Shown: positions 1 through 8,659, counted from the stretch's first letter. The stretch: DNA of 64,000 nucleotides from Sinomonas sp. R1AF57 (GCF_002224485.1 NZ_CP022463.1:278376-342375); one strand, 5' to 3'. Notes: a model not told the origin generated them from the letters alone. A program made the numbers and translations.

Positions 1-1
1 C

Positions 2-418
2 ATCTCCAACCGCAACGACGGCGCGCCGCTGGGACGCGAGCTCGAGCTCGCCCGCGTGCTCAAGGCGTTCAAGGACGCCGGGGTGAAGAACATCGTGTGG
101 CTCACCGCGGACGTGCACTACTGCGCCGCGCACCACTACTCGCCCGAGCGTGCGGCCTTCCGCGACTTCGACCCGTTCTGGGAGTTCGTCGCCGGGCCGG
201 TCAACGCCGGCTCCTTCGGTCCCAACGCGATGGACCTGACGTTCGGGCCCACGGTCGAGTTCGCGAAGGCGGGCATCCGGACGAACCAGTCCCCGCGGGA
301 CGGCAAGAGCCAGTTCTTCGGCCATGTCGAGATCGACGGCGGGGACGCCTTCACCGTCTCGCTGCGCAATGCGCTCGGCGAGACGGTCTACTCGAAGACC
401 CTGACCCCCGCGAGCTGA
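2..418 (+). CDS. PhoD-type alkaline phosphatase/phosphodiesterase, C-terminal part
   Basis: This is a 5'-truncated gene; the frame is open from base 2 and ends with TGA at 416-418. The readable 138 residues contain VWLTADVHY, the C-terminal metal-binding block of PhoD-like metallophosphatases (family knowledge), followed by an FWEFVAGPVNAGSFGP block and a beta-rich end (FTVSLRNALGETVY). Such enzymes are normally exported by Tat and hydrolyse phosphomonoesters or diesters outside the cell. The signal peptide and most of the catalytic core lie left of the window, so export and substrate cannot be judged. The gene converges with the SSI-like gene on the other strand. Confidence 0.8.
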   Translation: MSNRNDGAPLGRELELARVLKAFKDAGVKNIVWLTADVHYCAAHHYSPERAAFRDFDPFWEFVAGPVNAGSFGPNAMDLTFGPTVEFAKAGIRTNQSPRDGKSQFFGHVEIDGGDAFTVSLRNALGETVYSKTLTPAS

Positions 419-493
419 CTCCCCGACGGCAGGGACGGGACCCACAGCGTCGGGGGTGTCCGTTCAGGCGCGGTGGGGAGTCGCCTTGTGGGC

Positions 494-514
494 GTTGAGG
501 GGTCATTTCCCTAG
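494..514. repeat. single copy of the dispersed 21-nt GTTGAGGGGTCAT repeat
   Basis: The 21 bases match, with one mismatch, the repeat unit found in both orientations at 52639-52710. The copy lies between the convergent phosphatase and SSI-like genes, and its last four bases (CTAG) contain the stop codon of the SSI-like gene. Confidence 0.7.
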
Positions 515-1005
515 ATCGCGCCGCCAGGCGGGCCGAGCAGCGCCTCGGCGGCCTTCCACGCGGCGATACCGCAGCCGTCGGTCCTGTCGAAGCGCCGCTC
601 GACGCGCGCGCTGCCGGCCGTTCCCATGACCGTCGCGACCTCCGGGCCGCCGTACTGCTGGGTGCAGAGCTGGTTGCCCGGCGGCGGCGTGAGGAGCTCG
701 GGCCGTGCGGCGACGAGCCGGCACGCGTCTGCGGCCCACGGGTGCGTGCTGCCGGGGAGCGGGGCGGGGCCGGCGCAGCGCAGCCTCCACCGCTGCTCCG
801 GCTCACCCGTCCCGCGCACGACGACGACCTCCAGCTCCGCCGTCGGCTCGCCGGGGGTGCCGCTCGAGGTGGGGGGCGCCGTCGTGCGCGGCTCGGAGGA
901 GCCGGGGCCCGCCGGTCCGGGCTGGGCAGCCCAGGCGGCTAGCGCCACGGCGCATGACGCGAGGCCGAGCAGCGCCGGGATCCAGACGCGGCGGACGGGG
1001 CGCAC
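511..1005 (-). CDS. secreted subtilisin-inhibitor-like (SSI family) protein
   Basis: This 164-residue protein starts with a short basic N-terminus and a hydrophobic segment (about residues 8-27), which reads as a signal peptide. A Pro/Thr/Ser-rich linker (about 28-55) and an SSI-like domain follow. The domain shows the family pattern: a first Cys in RLRCAG, then STHPWAADAC, LCTQQYGGP with VATVMGTAGSARVERRF, and a final DGCGIAAW. The spacing of its four cysteines suits the two SSI disulfides. SSI proteins are tight inhibitors of extracellular subtilisin-like proteases. The reactive-site loop is not clearly conserved, so inhibition is inferred from the fold only. Confidence 0.7.
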   Translation of the reverse strand: MRPVRRVWIPALLGLASCAVALAAWAAQPGPAGPGSSEPRTTAPPTSSGTPGEPTAELEVVVVRGTGEPEQRWRLRCAGPAPLPGSTHPWAADACRLVAARPELLTPPPGNQLCTQQYGGPEVATVMGTAGSARVERRFDRTDGCGIAAWKAAEALLGPPGGAI

Positions 1006-1020
1006 GGGTTCCGCGCTCCG

Positions 1021-1500
1021 TCAGGCCTGGGCTACCAAGGCTTCGGCGCCGTCAAGGTCCCGGCTGGCCTGGGCGGAGGCGATGAGCTTCATCATCGAGG
1101 CGTGGAGCTCGCCGGCCTCCTCACGGGTGATCTGCAGGCGGGACATCATGGTCGGCGGCACCGCGAGAGCCTTCTCGCGGAGCGCGGCTCCCTCCGGCGT
1201 GAGCGCGACATCGAGCGCCCGCTCGTTGCCCGGCTGGCGGGTGCGGGTGAGCAGGCCCGCGTCCTCGAGGCGCCGCAGCAGCGGGGTCATCGTCGCCGGC
1301 TCGAGCAGGAGCGCCTCGCTGATGTCCTTCACGGTGCGCGGGCTGCGCTCCCAGAGCGCCAGCATGACGAGGTACTGCGGGTGGGTGAGGCCGAGCTTCT
1401 CGAGGACGGGCCGGTAGGACGCGATCACGCTGCGGCTCGCGACGCTGAGCGCGAAGCAGAGCTGCCTCTCGAGCTTGAGGTCGTCGTATGAGGCGTCCAT
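1021..1500 (-). CDS. OhrR-like MarR-family peroxide-sensing repressor
   Basis: This 159-residue winged-helix protein uses an ATG start at 1498-1500. That start is preferred over longer upstream options because it begins the family-typical N-terminus (LKLERQLCFALS) and leaves the operator outside the gene. The LCFAL cysteine matches the single reactive Cys of OhrR proteins, which is oxidised by organic hydroperoxides and releases DNA (family knowledge). The block LGLTHPQYLVMLALWE and the LLLEPATMTPLLRRLE recognition helix are typical. A perfect palindrome 18 bp upstream suggests autoregulation and control of the divergent small gene. No Ohr peroxidase gene lies next to it. Confidence 0.85.
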   Translation of the reverse strand: MDASYDDLKLERQLCFALSVASRSVIASYRPVLEKLGLTHPQYLVMLALWERSPRTVKDISEALLLEPATMTPLLRRLEDAGLLTRTRQPGNERALDVALTPEGAALREKALAVPPTMMSRLQITREEAGELHASMMKLIASAQASRDLDGAEALVAQA

Positions 1501-1517
1501 GGCGAATCCTTCCGCAT

Positions 1518-1535
1518 TGGTTAGTGCACTAACCA
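1518..1535. promoter_or_regulatory. perfect 18-bp palindromic operator for the OhrR-like regulator
   Basis: TGGTTAGTGCACTAACCA is a perfect palindrome in the divergent region between the MarR gene (start 1500) and the small gene starting at 1592. Its size and position suit a MarR/OhrR dimer. Binding is inferred. Confidence 0.75.
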
Positions 1536-1591
1536 TGAGTGTACTATTCATAGAGGAGCCGGAGGTCCGGCGGTCGAAGGGAGAGCCAGAA

Positions 1592-1816
1592 ATGTCCGGT
1601 GAGAGTGCCGCCCGGAGGTTCATGCACGCCACGGGGAAGCTGCGCGCCATCTTCGGGCCGGCGCATGTGAGCTCCATGACGCACGAGATGACCGAGGAGA
1701 ACAAGCAGCTCCTGGTCCAGCGCGAGGCGGAGGCCCAGCAGTGGGAGACCGTGACCCGCCCCGACGGCAGCACCTACGTGGTCCCCAAGGACCCCACCGA
1801 CCGCTCGCTGCGCTGA
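1592..1816 (+). CDS. small uncharacterised protein, paralogue of the next gene
   Basis: This 74-residue protein starts at ATG 1592, with GGGAGAGCC just upstream as ribosome-binding site; a longer in-frame version would run over the operator. It is related to the next gene: both have a RFxHAxxxxxAIxGPA-like N-terminus and a C-terminal block with an acidic turn followed by Y-x-V-x-KD. It is charged, with no signal peptide or membrane segment. It is divergent from the OhrR-like regulator and may be controlled by the palindrome at 1518-1535. I do not recognise its function. Confidence 0.6.
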   Translation: MSGESAARRFMHATGKLRAIFGPAHVSSMTHEMTEENKQLLVQREAEAQQWETVTRPDGSTYVVPKDPTDRSLR

Positions 1817-1927
1817 CCCCAGGCGCGCTCGGGCCCGCGCGGTCGGAGGCCTTCGGCAGCGTGCTCAGCCCTGAGAGCCAGAGCACACCCGGGCGTACAA
1901 TGGCGCGTACCGGAAGGGGGTGATGAG

Positions 1928-2158
1928 ATGCCCCGCACGCACAAGGCCATGGACAGGTTCTTCCACGCGGCGGACCGTGCCGCCGCGATCTGGGGTCCTG
2001 CCGCTCACGGCGACCCGAACGCGCCGGTGGTCCACAGGCACGATGCCTTCGAGCAGGCGTCGGACCAGGAACTGCTGACGTTCGCGGTCGAGACCGACTC
2101 AGAAGGACACCACTACGCCGTCCGCAAGGACGAGAAGCCCCCTATGACGCACCTCTAG
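1928..2158 (+). CDS. small uncharacterised protein, second copy of the pair
   Basis: This 76-residue protein has a clear Shine-Dalgarno sequence (GGAAGGGGGTGA) before ATG 1928. Its N-terminal RFFHAADRAAAIWGPA block and C-terminal HHYAVRKDEKP block match the preceding 74-residue protein, which suggests tandem duplication and divergence. It is soluble and charged. The function is unknown. It is followed by a strong bidirectional terminator hairpin. Confidence 0.6.
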   Translation: MPRTHKAMDRFFHAADRAAAIWGPAAHGDPNAPVVHRHDAFEQASDQELLTFAVETDSEGHHYAVRKDEKPPMTHL

Positions 2159-2220
2159 AACACACCTTCAGCAGCAGTGCCAGAAGGCCGCCCCGGACGC
2201 GGGCTGGGCCCGAAACAGCG

Positions 2221-2255
2221 AAGCGGAGCCGAAACCCAGGGTTTCGGCTCCGCTT
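2221..2255. terminator. bidirectional hairpin between convergent genes
   Basis: A 17-bp perfect inverted repeat (arm AAGCGGAGCCGAAACCC) has almost no loop. It lies between the small gene ending at 2158 and lysC ending at 2285 on the other strand, so it can serve both. Confidence 0.85.
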
Positions 2256-2284
2256 CCTCCGTTCCGCGCCGTTCTCCGGCAGGG

Positions 2285-3598
2285 TCAGCGGCCGGTGCCG
2301 CCGTACACGGTGGCCTGCGTCTCGGCGTCGAGGTTGAAGGCCGTGTGGATGGCGCGGACCGCGTCGTCGAGCAGGTCGGCGCGCGTGACGACCGAGATGC
2401 GGATCTCCGAGGTGGAGATCATGTTGATGTTGATGCCGGCGTCGGACAGCGCCTGGAAGAACGTCGCCGACACGCCGGGGTGAGAGCGCATGCCGGCCCC
2501 GATGAGGGAGAGCTTGCCGATCTCGGCGTTGTACTCGATGTCCTCGAAGCCGATCTCCTCCTGGGCCTCCTTGAGCGCGGTGAGGGCCTCGGCGCCCTCG
2601 ACGATCGGGAGAGTGAAGGAGATGTCCGTCTTGCCGCGGCCGAGCGTCGAGACGTTCTGGACGATCATGTCGATGTTCGAGTGGGCCTTCGCGATGACCT
2701 GGAAGATCGCGGCGGCCTTGCCGGGGATGTCCGGGACGCCGACGACGGTGACCTTGGCCTCGGAGCGGTCGTGCGCGACGCCGGAGATGATGGGCTGTTC
2801 CAAAGCGACTCCCTCGCTGACGGTGATCTTGTCCTCGGGGCTGGGCAGCACCCACGTCCCCTGGTTGTGGCTGAACGAGGACCGCACGTGCAGCGGGACC
2901 CCGAAGCGGCGCGCGTACTCGACGCAGCGCAGATGGAGGATCTTGGCGCCGGAGGCGGCGAGCTCGAGCATCTCCTCGCTCGAGATCCGCTCGATCTTCT
3001 TGGCCGCGGGGACGACGCGCGGATCGGCCGTGTAGACGCCGTCCACGTCGGTGTAGATCTCGCACACGTCCGCGTTGAGCGCGGCGGCCAGGGCGACGGC
3101 GGTCGTGTCGGAGCCGCCGCGGCCGAGCGTGGTGATGTCGTGGCTCTCGCGGCTCATGCCCTGGAAGCCGGCGACGATCGCGACGTTGCCCTTGTCGAGC
3201 GCGGTGCGCACCCGGTGCGGGTCGACGTCGATGATGCGCGCCTTGCCGTGGATGCCGTCGGTGATCATGCCCGCCTGGGAGCCGGTGAACGACTGGGCCT
3301 TGGCGCCGAGCTGGTTGATCGCCATCGCGAGCAGGGCCATGGAGATGCGCTCGCCGGCGGACAGGAGCATGTCCATCTCGCGCGCGGGTGCGCTGTCCGT
3401 GAGCTCGCCTGCGAGGTCGAGCAGCTCGTCCGTGGTGTCGCCCATGGCGGAGACCACGACGACGACCTCGTGCCCGGCGCGCTGCGTCTCGACGACGCGC
3501 TCGGCCACCCGCTTGATGCCCGCCGCGTCCGCGACGGACGAGCCGCCGAACTTCTGGACGATCAGCTGCCGGGCAGGCAATTCGAGGGGCAACGACAT
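2285..3598 (-). CDS. lysC: aspartate kinase
   Basis: Phosphorylates aspartate, the first step towards lysine, threonine, methionine and diaminopimelate. The 437-residue protein has the KFGGSSV nucleotide/substrate motif at residues 16-22, the [12 protein letters not shown] kinase block, and two C-terminal ACT domains ending in VYGGTGR. Overall it reads like the C. glutamicum enzyme that is feedback-inhibited by lysine plus threonine (family knowledge). Some actinobacterial lysC genes also make a short beta subunit from an internal start near the ACT region; a GTG in VLPSPEDK could serve, but this is unproven. No asd gene follows. The start codon is slightly uncertain because the upstream ribosome-binding site is weak. 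Confidence 0.95.
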   Translation of the reverse strand: MSLPLELPARQLIVQKFGGSSVADAAGIKRVAERVVETQRAGHEVVVVVSAMGDTTDELLDLAGELTDSAPAREMDMLLSAGERISMALLAMAINQLGAKAQSFTGSQAGMITDGIHGKARIIDVDPHRVRTALDKGNVAIVAGFQGMSRESHDITTLGRGGSDTTAVALAAALNADVCEIYTDVDGVYTADPRVVPAAKKIERISSEEMLELAASGAKILHLRCVEYARRFGVPLHVRSSFSHNQGTWVLPSPEDKITVSEGVALEQPIISGVAHDRSEAKVTVVGVPDIPGKAAAIFQVIAKAHSNIDMIVQNVSTLGRGKTDISFTLPIVEGAEALTALKEAQEEIGFEDIEYNAEIGKLSLIGAGMRSHPGVSATFFQALSDAGININMISTSEIRISVVTRADLLDDAVRAIHTAFNLDAETQATVYGGTGR

Positions 3599-3706
3599 GC
3601 GGGCACACTCACAGGGGGCTAGAGGCTACAGGGATGGTCCTTGACAGTCTACGCCCGGCCGTTGGCGTCCATGAATTGTGACCGGTCTGCGGACGCCGCG
3701 GGAACC

Positions 3707-3754
3707 GCGCACGACGGCGCGCGGCCCGCCTGGGTGCGGGGCGCCGTCGTGCGC
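3707..3754. terminator. hairpin of paired GCGCCGTCGTGCGC motifs after the oxygenase gene
   Basis: GCGCACGACGGCGC (3707-3720) and GCGCCGTCGTGCGC (3741-3754) form a perfect 14-bp stem 14 bases beyond the stop codon of the oxygenase gene. The arms are copies of the dispersed motif described in the findings. There is no U-tract, so termination is inferred from position. Confidence 0.65.
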
Positions 3755-3767
3755 TGTGGCAGGGAGG

Positions 3768-4793
3768 TCAGCCGGCCAGGTCGGGGTAGTGGATCCGCGC
3801 CGTCTCGGGGTGGGCGCGGAGCCAGCCCTTGAGCACGTTCTGCCCGTACGAGGCGAGCATGGGGTTGTCGGGGTCGTCGGAGACGCCGCGGGCCGCGGCG
3901 GCGAGCTCGGCCGGCAGCTCGACCTTGTCGATGACCGCGTCGAGGCGCGGGGACCAGAAGAACGGCACCGAGTAGCGGTCCACGCCCGCCGGCGGGGCGA
4001 TGACGCGGTGGATAGTGGCCATGAGGTAGCCGTCGGTCGCGACCTCCAGCATCTCTCCGAGGTTCACGACCAGCGCCCCTGGGGTGGGGGGAACATCGAT
4101 CCACTCGTCCTGCCCGTACGGCTTGACCTCGAGCCCGCCGACCTGGTCCTGCAGCAGGAGCGTGACGAAGCCGTAGTCCGCGTGGAGGCCCACGCCCTGG
4201 TCGCCCGCTCCAGGCACGACGCCAGTTCCGACGTAGTGCACGAGCTTGCCCATCCAAGCAGGCGTTCCGGCGAAGGGCTCGTCGAAGTGGTCCTCGGGCA
4301 GGCCGATCGCCACGGAGATGCCGCGCAGGAGCTCCGCCCCGACTGTGCTCATGAGCTCGGCCCATTCCATGGCGGCCTTCTCGAGGTCGGGAAAGGCTGC
4401 GGGCCACTGGTTGGGGCCCTGCAGGCGCAGGTAGGGCTTCTCCGCGGGGACGTCCTCGAGCGGCGCGCGCTCGGGGCCGTAGTCGATCTGCTCGCGGGCA
4501 TCGGCGCGTCCGCGGGTGACCTCGGTGCCGAGCCGGGTGTAGCCGCGGAACTGGGCCGAGGAGCGGTTGTCGAGCGCGAGGCGGTCTTCGAGCGGGAGGC
4601 GGAAGAACTCGGCGACCGTGTCCAGGAGCTCCTGGTCCTGTCCCGGGCGGGCGCCGTAGCCGGTGATCTGGAAGAAGCCGACGTTGTGCGACGCGTCGCG
4701 CAGCGCCTCGAGGAAGTCGGGGGTGAAGGAGCCGTCGGCGCCCCTCGCGGTCGAGAGGTCGAGGACCGGGATGGAGGTTCGTGCAGTGCTCAT
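3768..4793 (-). CDS. isopenicillin-N-synthase-like 2-oxoglutarate/Fe(II) dioxygenase
   Basis: This 341-residue soluble enzyme belongs to the IPNS/DIOX fold. The non-haem iron triad is visible as H204-x-D206 (GLHADYG) and H262 (TIHRV). R273-x-S275 (RYSVPFF) matches the co-substrate carboxylate-binding pair. The N-terminal half has the usual DIOX_N pattern (IPVLDL, NVGFFQITGYG). The start ATG at 4791-4793 gives the normal family N-terminus; the longer open frame overlaps recR. The substrate is unknown. There are no peptide synthetase genes nearby, so penicillin biosynthesis is unlikely. It sits between recR and lysC in the same direction with a 98-bp gap to recR. Confidence 0.85.
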   Translation of the reverse strand: MSTARTSIPVLDLSTARGADGSFTPDFLEALRDASHNVGFFQITGYGARPGQDQELLDTVAEFFRLPLEDRLALDNRSSAQFRGYTRLGTEVTRGRADAREQIDYGPERAPLEDVPAEKPYLRLQGPNQWPAAFPDLEKAAMEWAELMSTVGAELLRGISVAIGLPEDHFDEPFAGTPAWMGKLVHYVGTGVVPGAGDQGVGLHADYGFVTLLLQDQVGGLEVKPYGQDEWIDVPPTPGALVVNLGEMLEVATDGYLMATIHRVIAPPAGVDRYSVPFFWSPRLDAVIDKVELPAELAAAARGVSDDPDNPMLASYGQNVLKGWLRAHPETARIHYPDLAG

Positions 4794-4891
4794 GGATCCA
4801 GCATGCGCCCGCGCGAGAGGGGAGCGTAACAATCTGTCACGAACCGGCGGCGGGGTATCATCCCCCGCCGTTGCCGCGGGTGATCGCGCCC

Positions 4892-5491
4892 TCAGCTGAT
4901 CGCGTTCCGGCGGCCCTCGAAGGCGCGGCCGAGTGTGATCTCGTCCGCGTACTCGAGGTCTCCGCCCACCGGCAGGCCTGACGCGAGCCGCGTGACGGTC
5001 ACCCCGATGGTCTTGAGCATGCGCGCGAGATACGTGCTCGTGGCCTCGCCCTCGAGGTTGGGGTTGGTCGCGAGGATGATCTCGGTGACCTGGTCGTCGT
5101 TGAGGCGCGTGAGCAGCTCCCGGATGCGCAGCTGGTCGGGGCCGATTCCCGCGATGGGGTTGATGGCTCCACCGAGCACGTGGTACCGGCCGCGGTACGC
5201 GCGCGTCCGTTCGATCGCGAGCACGTCCTTGGACTCCTCGACCACGCAGATCACGCTCGGATCGCGGCGGGTGTCGCGGCAGATCGCGCACGTGTCCTGC
5301 TCGGAGACGTTGCCGCAGATCTGGCAGAACTTGACCCGCTCCTTGACTCCGACGATCGCGGCGGCCAGCCGCTTCATGTCATCGGAGTCGGCCTCGAGGA
5401 TGTGGAAGGCGAGCCGCTGCGCCGACTTCGGGCCGATGCCCGGGAGCCGGCCGAGCTCATCGATCAGATCTTGGACTGCGCCTTCATACAC
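4892..5491 (-). CDS. recR: recombination mediator RecR
   Basis: RecR works with RecF and RecO to load RecA at single-strand gaps. The 199-residue protein is full length. It has the N-terminal helix-hairpin-helix ([15 protein letters not shown]), a Cys4 zinc finger (C56, C59, C68, C71) and a TOPRIM domain with VVEES, followed by [12 protein letters not shown]. It begins 9 bases after dnaX ends, so the two are very probably one transcript, the common bacterial dnaX-recR arrangement. Confidence 0.97.
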   Translation of the reverse strand: MYEGAVQDLIDELGRLPGIGPKSAQRLAFHILEADSDDMKRLAAAIVGVKERVKFCQICGNVSEQDTCAICRDTRRDPSVICVVEESKDVLAIERTRAYRGRYHVLGGAINPIAGIGPDQLRIRELLTRLNDDQVTEIILATNPNLEGEATSTYLARMLKTIGVTVTRLASGLPVGGDLEYADEITLGRAFEGRRNAIS

Positions 5492-5500
5492 CCCACTACG

Positions 5501-8467
5501 CTACCGCGGCGGAAGGGGCGCACCGTCGAGGGAGCGTTCCTCGATGAGCTTCCCGCCCAGGATCCGCTCGACAGCGGCCCGGCCGAACAGCGACGAGCCC
5601 TCGATCGTCTCGTCGTCCGCGCTGGGGATCTCCTCGACATACTGGGGCGCCCCCTGGGCCGGCGGCTGCTGGGCGGACTGCTGCTGCACCGACTGCTGCG
5701 CGGCCGCGCTGCGGCTCAGCCGCTCGTACATGCTCAGCTTCCGGCCGCCGTCGCCCCGCCCGGACCCTGCGGGGGAGGCCGGTGCGGGGGAGGGGGCCGA
5801 TGGGGGGGATGACTGGGGCGGCTGGGCTGCTGCAGGGGCGTACGACGGCGCCGGGTCAGGCTCCGCGGTCGGCCTCGCCTCTGCCGGGGCCTGGGCGCCG
5901 CCGGATCGGAGGTTGGGCTCCGTGCCCACGGTCCACACGCCCGGCGAGGTCTCCTTGGCGTACGACCACGGATCACCGGCCGAGGTCTTGGTTGGCCCGG
6001 GCGTTGCAGTGCCCGCGGCTTCCGGGGCGCTCGGAGCGGCGCTGTGGTCCGGGGCGGTGCTGCGCGAGCGGCTCGGGGCGTAGCCCTCGTCCTCCGGGTA
6101 CGGGGCGTCCCAGTCGCTCGGAGGCTCCTCGTCCGAGTACGGGATGTCGTCGTAGGGGGTCGGCTCGGCGGCGGGGCGGCGGGCGGGTGCTGCTGCTGGC
6201 GCCGGCGCCGGCGTCGATGCCGGGGTGGGGGCGGCAGCCCGCGAGGGCTCCGGTGCCGGGGGTGCCGCCGGCCGACCCGCGTCGGCGCCAGCTGACGAGG
6301 GCGTGGACGGTGCCGACAGCGCGGGCGGTGCCGCCCCCGTGGATGGCTGGGAGGCCCCTGGGGAGGATTGGACGGCCGGTGCCGAGGCCCGGGACGGCTC
6401 CGCGACCCGGGCGGATCGCGTCGGTTCGGCTGTCGGGGTTGGAGAGGGGGCCGGCGCCAGACCCCAGGCGATGTCCGCGGCCGAGGGAGCTGCCACCGGT
6501 GCAGGAGCAGGAGCCGCCTCGGGCTGGGCAGCCCTGCCCGCGGTGGCGTGGGGCGCTGCAGCCTGAGCCCGCGGCGCCTGGGCGGAGGGTCCCTGAGCCG
6601 GCGTGGGTCTGCCGGGTTCGGGCACACTCGTGCCCGGGGGCGGGTCAGCCGGCGCTTTTGGGCGCTGGTCGCCCCCCGCCGTCGGCGCGGTTCCCGGCCC
6701 GTTGCCCCCGGTCACGGCGTCGATCTGGCAGTCGACCCCGATCACGTCCTGGATGGCCTTGCGCAGGTTCTCGGAGTGGTCGCCGCGTGTGAACGCCGAG
6801 GCCAGGCCCGAGGTCCCGAAGGCCAGGGCGAGTGTTCGGCCGTCGTACCCCGCGACGGATGCGTTCGGGCCGACGAGGGCCCACGTGCTGCGCTTGACCT
6901 TCGCGAGCGCGTCGAGGATCTCGGGCCAGGCGCGGCGCACCATCTCGACGCTCCCCGCGCCTCCACCCTGCGCCGAGGTCACCCCGTGTGGTGCCGAGGT
7001 CACCTCCTGTGGTGTCGAGGTCACCCTGTTTGGTCCCGAGGTCACCCTGTTTGGTCCCGAGGAAGACGGCGTCGGCTCGGTGGCACGCGGTTCGGCGGCA
7101 ACGGCTGTTGGTCGTTCGGCCACCGGCGCCGTCGCGCGCGGCTCCGCTTGCCGTCCGTTCCGTTCGGGTACGGCCGGCGCCTTCTGCCCATCGGCGCCCC
7201 GCAGTTCGGCGGCGGGCGCCGGGGCGGCAGGTGCCTCAGCAGCCGGCGCTGGGGCGGCAGGTGCCTGGGCGGCGTGAGCCGGCTCCGCGCCGTCGTGCGC
7301 GAAGGAGAGCCGACGCTCGAGGCGGTCGACGCGGGCAGCCCAGCCCCGCTCGTTCGCATCGGCGGCCGGGAGCATGAGGCGGGCACAGAGGAGCTCGAGG
7401 TGGAGGCGGGGCGACGTGGCCCCGGTCATCTCGTTGAACGCCTCGTTGGTGACGTCGGCGGCACGCGACAGCTCGGCAGCACCGAGGTTCTGCCCCTGCA
7501 CGCGCATCCGCGCCAGCTGGTCGGCGGGGACTCCGCGGAGGATGGACTCGGCGGCGTCGGGCAGCGCCTGGACGATGATGAGGTCGCGGAACCGCTCGAG
7601 CAGGTCCTCGACGAAGCGGCGCGGGTCGTGGCCCGTCTGGATCACACGGTCGACGGCGCGGAACACCGTGCCGGAATCGCCCGCAGCCATGGCATCCACG
7701 ACGTCGTCGAGCAGCGCCGCGTGGGTGTAGCCCAGGAGCGCCACGGCGAGCTCGTAGTCGATCCCGTCGGTCCCGGCGCCAGCCATGAGCTGGTCGAGCA
7801 CAGACAGGGAATCGCGCACCGACCCGCCGCCGGCTCGGATCACGAGGGACAGCACCCCGGGGGCCACCGTGACGTTCTCGGCGGCGCACAGCTGCTCGAG
7901 GTACGCCAGCAGCGGCTCCGGCGGCACGAGGCGGAAGGGATAGTGGTGCGTCCGGGACCGGATGGTGCCGATGACCTTGTCCGGCTCCGTGGTCGCGAAG
8001 ATGAACTTGATGTGCTCCGGCGGCTCCTCGACGATCTTCAGCAGCGCGTTGAAGCCCGCCGAGGTGACCATGTGGGCCTCGTCGATGATGAAGATCTTGT
8101 AGCGGTCCCGGACCGGGGCGAACGTGGCGCGCTCGCGGAGGTCGCGCGCGTCGTCGACGCCGCCGTGGCTCGCCGCGTCGATCTCGATCACATCGAGGGA
8201 CCCGGCGCCGCCGCGCGCGAGTTCGACGCAGCTCGGGCAGACGCCGCACGGGTCCGGTGTCGGGCCCTTCTCGCAGTTGAGGCAGCGCGCCAGGATGCGC
8301 GCCGAGGTGGTCTTGCCGCAGCCGCGCGGGCCGGAGAAGAGGTAGGCGTGGCTGATGCGGTCCTTGCGCAGCGCCGTCATGAGCGGCTCGGTGACGTGTT
8401 CCTGCCCGATCACGTCCTTGAACGTGTCCGGCCGATACCGGCGGTACAGGGCAGCTGGAGCAGTCAC
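5501..8467 (-). CDS. dnaX: DNA polymerase III gamma/tau subunit, with a long Pro/Ala-rich tail and an in-frame 21-nt repeat array
   Basis: Clamp-loader ATPase of the replisome. With a GTG start at 8465-8467 (VTAPAALYRRYRP) the protein has 988 residues. Visible parts are Walker A GPRGCGKT (46-53), the zinc cysteines (C64, C74, C77, C80), Walker B IIDEAH (127-132) and the SVRDSL sensor. From about residue 400 a low-complexity Pro/Ala/Glu region begins. It is interrupted by a folded segment (WPEILDALAKVKRSTWALVG) at about 500-580 and ends in a conserved C-terminus (MYERLSRSAA, GRAAVERILGGKLIEE). Residues about 469-499 are encoded by four and a third 21-nt repeats (6972-7062), giving VTS every seventh residue. 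The upstream SRP RNA occupies most of the space before the start codon. Confidence 0.95.
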   Translation of the reverse strand: MTAPAALYRRYRPDTFKDVIGQEHVTEPLMTALRKDRISHAYLFSGPRGCGKTTSARILARCLNCEKGPTPDPCGVCPSCVELARGGAGSLDVIEIDAASHGGVDDARDLRERATFAPVRDRYKIFIIDEAHMVTSAGFNALLKIVEEPPEHIKFIFATTEPDKVIGTIRSRTHHYPFRLVPPEPLLAYLEQLCAAENVTVAPGVLSLVIRAGGGSVRDSLSVLDQLMAGAGTDGIDYELAVALLGYTHAALLDDVVDAMAAGDSGTVFRAVDRVIQTGHDPRRFVEDLLERFRDLIIVQALPDAAESILRGVPADQLARMRVQGQNLGAAELSRAADVTNEAFNEMTGATSPRLHLELLCARLMLPAADANERGWAARVDRLERRLSFAHDGAEPAHAAQAPAAPAPAAEAPAAPAPAAELRGADGQKAPAVPERNGRQAEPRATAPVAERPTAVAAEPRATEPTPSSSGPNRVTSGPNRVTSTPQEVTSAPHGVTSAQGGGAGSVEMVRRAWPEILDALAKVKRSTWALVGPNASVAGYDGRTLALAFGTSGLASAFTRGDHSENLRKAIQDVIGVDCQIDAVTGGNGPGTAPTAGGDQRPKAPADPPPGTSVPEPGRPTPAQGPSAQAPRAQAAAPHATAGRAAQPEAAPAPAPVAAPSAADIAWGLAPAPSPTPTAEPTRSARVAEPSRASAPAVQSSPGASQPSTGAAPPALSAPSTPSSAGADAGRPAAPPAPEPSRAAAPTPASTPAPAPAAAPARRPAAEPTPYDDIPYSDEEPPSDWDAPYPEDEGYAPSRSRSTAPDHSAAPSAPEAAGTATPGPTKTSAGDPWSYAKETSPGVWTVGTEPNLRSGGAQAPAEARPTAEPDPAPSYAPAAAQPPQSSPPSAPSPAPASPAGSGRGDGGRKLSMYERLSRSAAAQQSVQQQSAQQPPAQGAPQYVEEIPSADDETIEGSSLFGRAAVERILGGKLIEERSLDGAPLPPR
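6972..7062. repeat. 21-nt tandem repeat array inside dnaX
   Basis: Four units (6972, 6993, 7014, 7035) and a partial fifth share the core CGAGGTCACC followed by a variable half. The period of 21 keeps the dnaX frame and encodes VTS every seven residues. The same core and period recur, in the opposite orientation, in the intergenic array at 14832-14936. Confidence 0.85.
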
Positions 8468-8528
8468 AGAGAGAACCCTACCAATCAGGACCGAGGCCCG
8501 GCCCGGGTTATCCACAGGTACGAAAAGG

Positions 8529-8612
8529 CCCCTCATGCACCCGCCAGAGCCCACCTACCCTTGCTACCTTCCGGTCCTGGGGGAGTTCAGCAGGATGACG
8601 CCACATGAGGGG
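8529..8612 (-). ncRNA. ffs: small bacterial signal recognition particle RNA (4.5S type)
   Basis: The minus strand reads CCCCTCATG at the 5' end, the conserved apical block CAGGACCGGAAGGTAGCAAG in the middle, and TGCATGAGGGG at the 3' end, so the ends pair to form the SRP stem. GGACCGGAAGGTAGCA is the Ffh-binding symmetric/asymmetric loop signature. The position directly before dnaX is typical of actinobacteria. The exact ends may extend a few bases further. Confidence 0.93.
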
Positions 8613-8659
8613 CTGCAGACCATCTTAGCGGAGTTGGGCCGATGCCTCGAATCGGCCGC

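Noticed and set aside
3768-4793. Penicillin or other beta-lactam biosynthesis from the IPNS-like gene
   Set aside because: No peptide synthetase or other cluster gene is near; the DIOX fold is shared by many unrelated oxygenases.
5501-8467. Programmed frameshift in dnaX giving gamma and tau forms
   Set aside because: No A-rich slippery sequence with a following stem is apparent at the end of the clamp-loader core.
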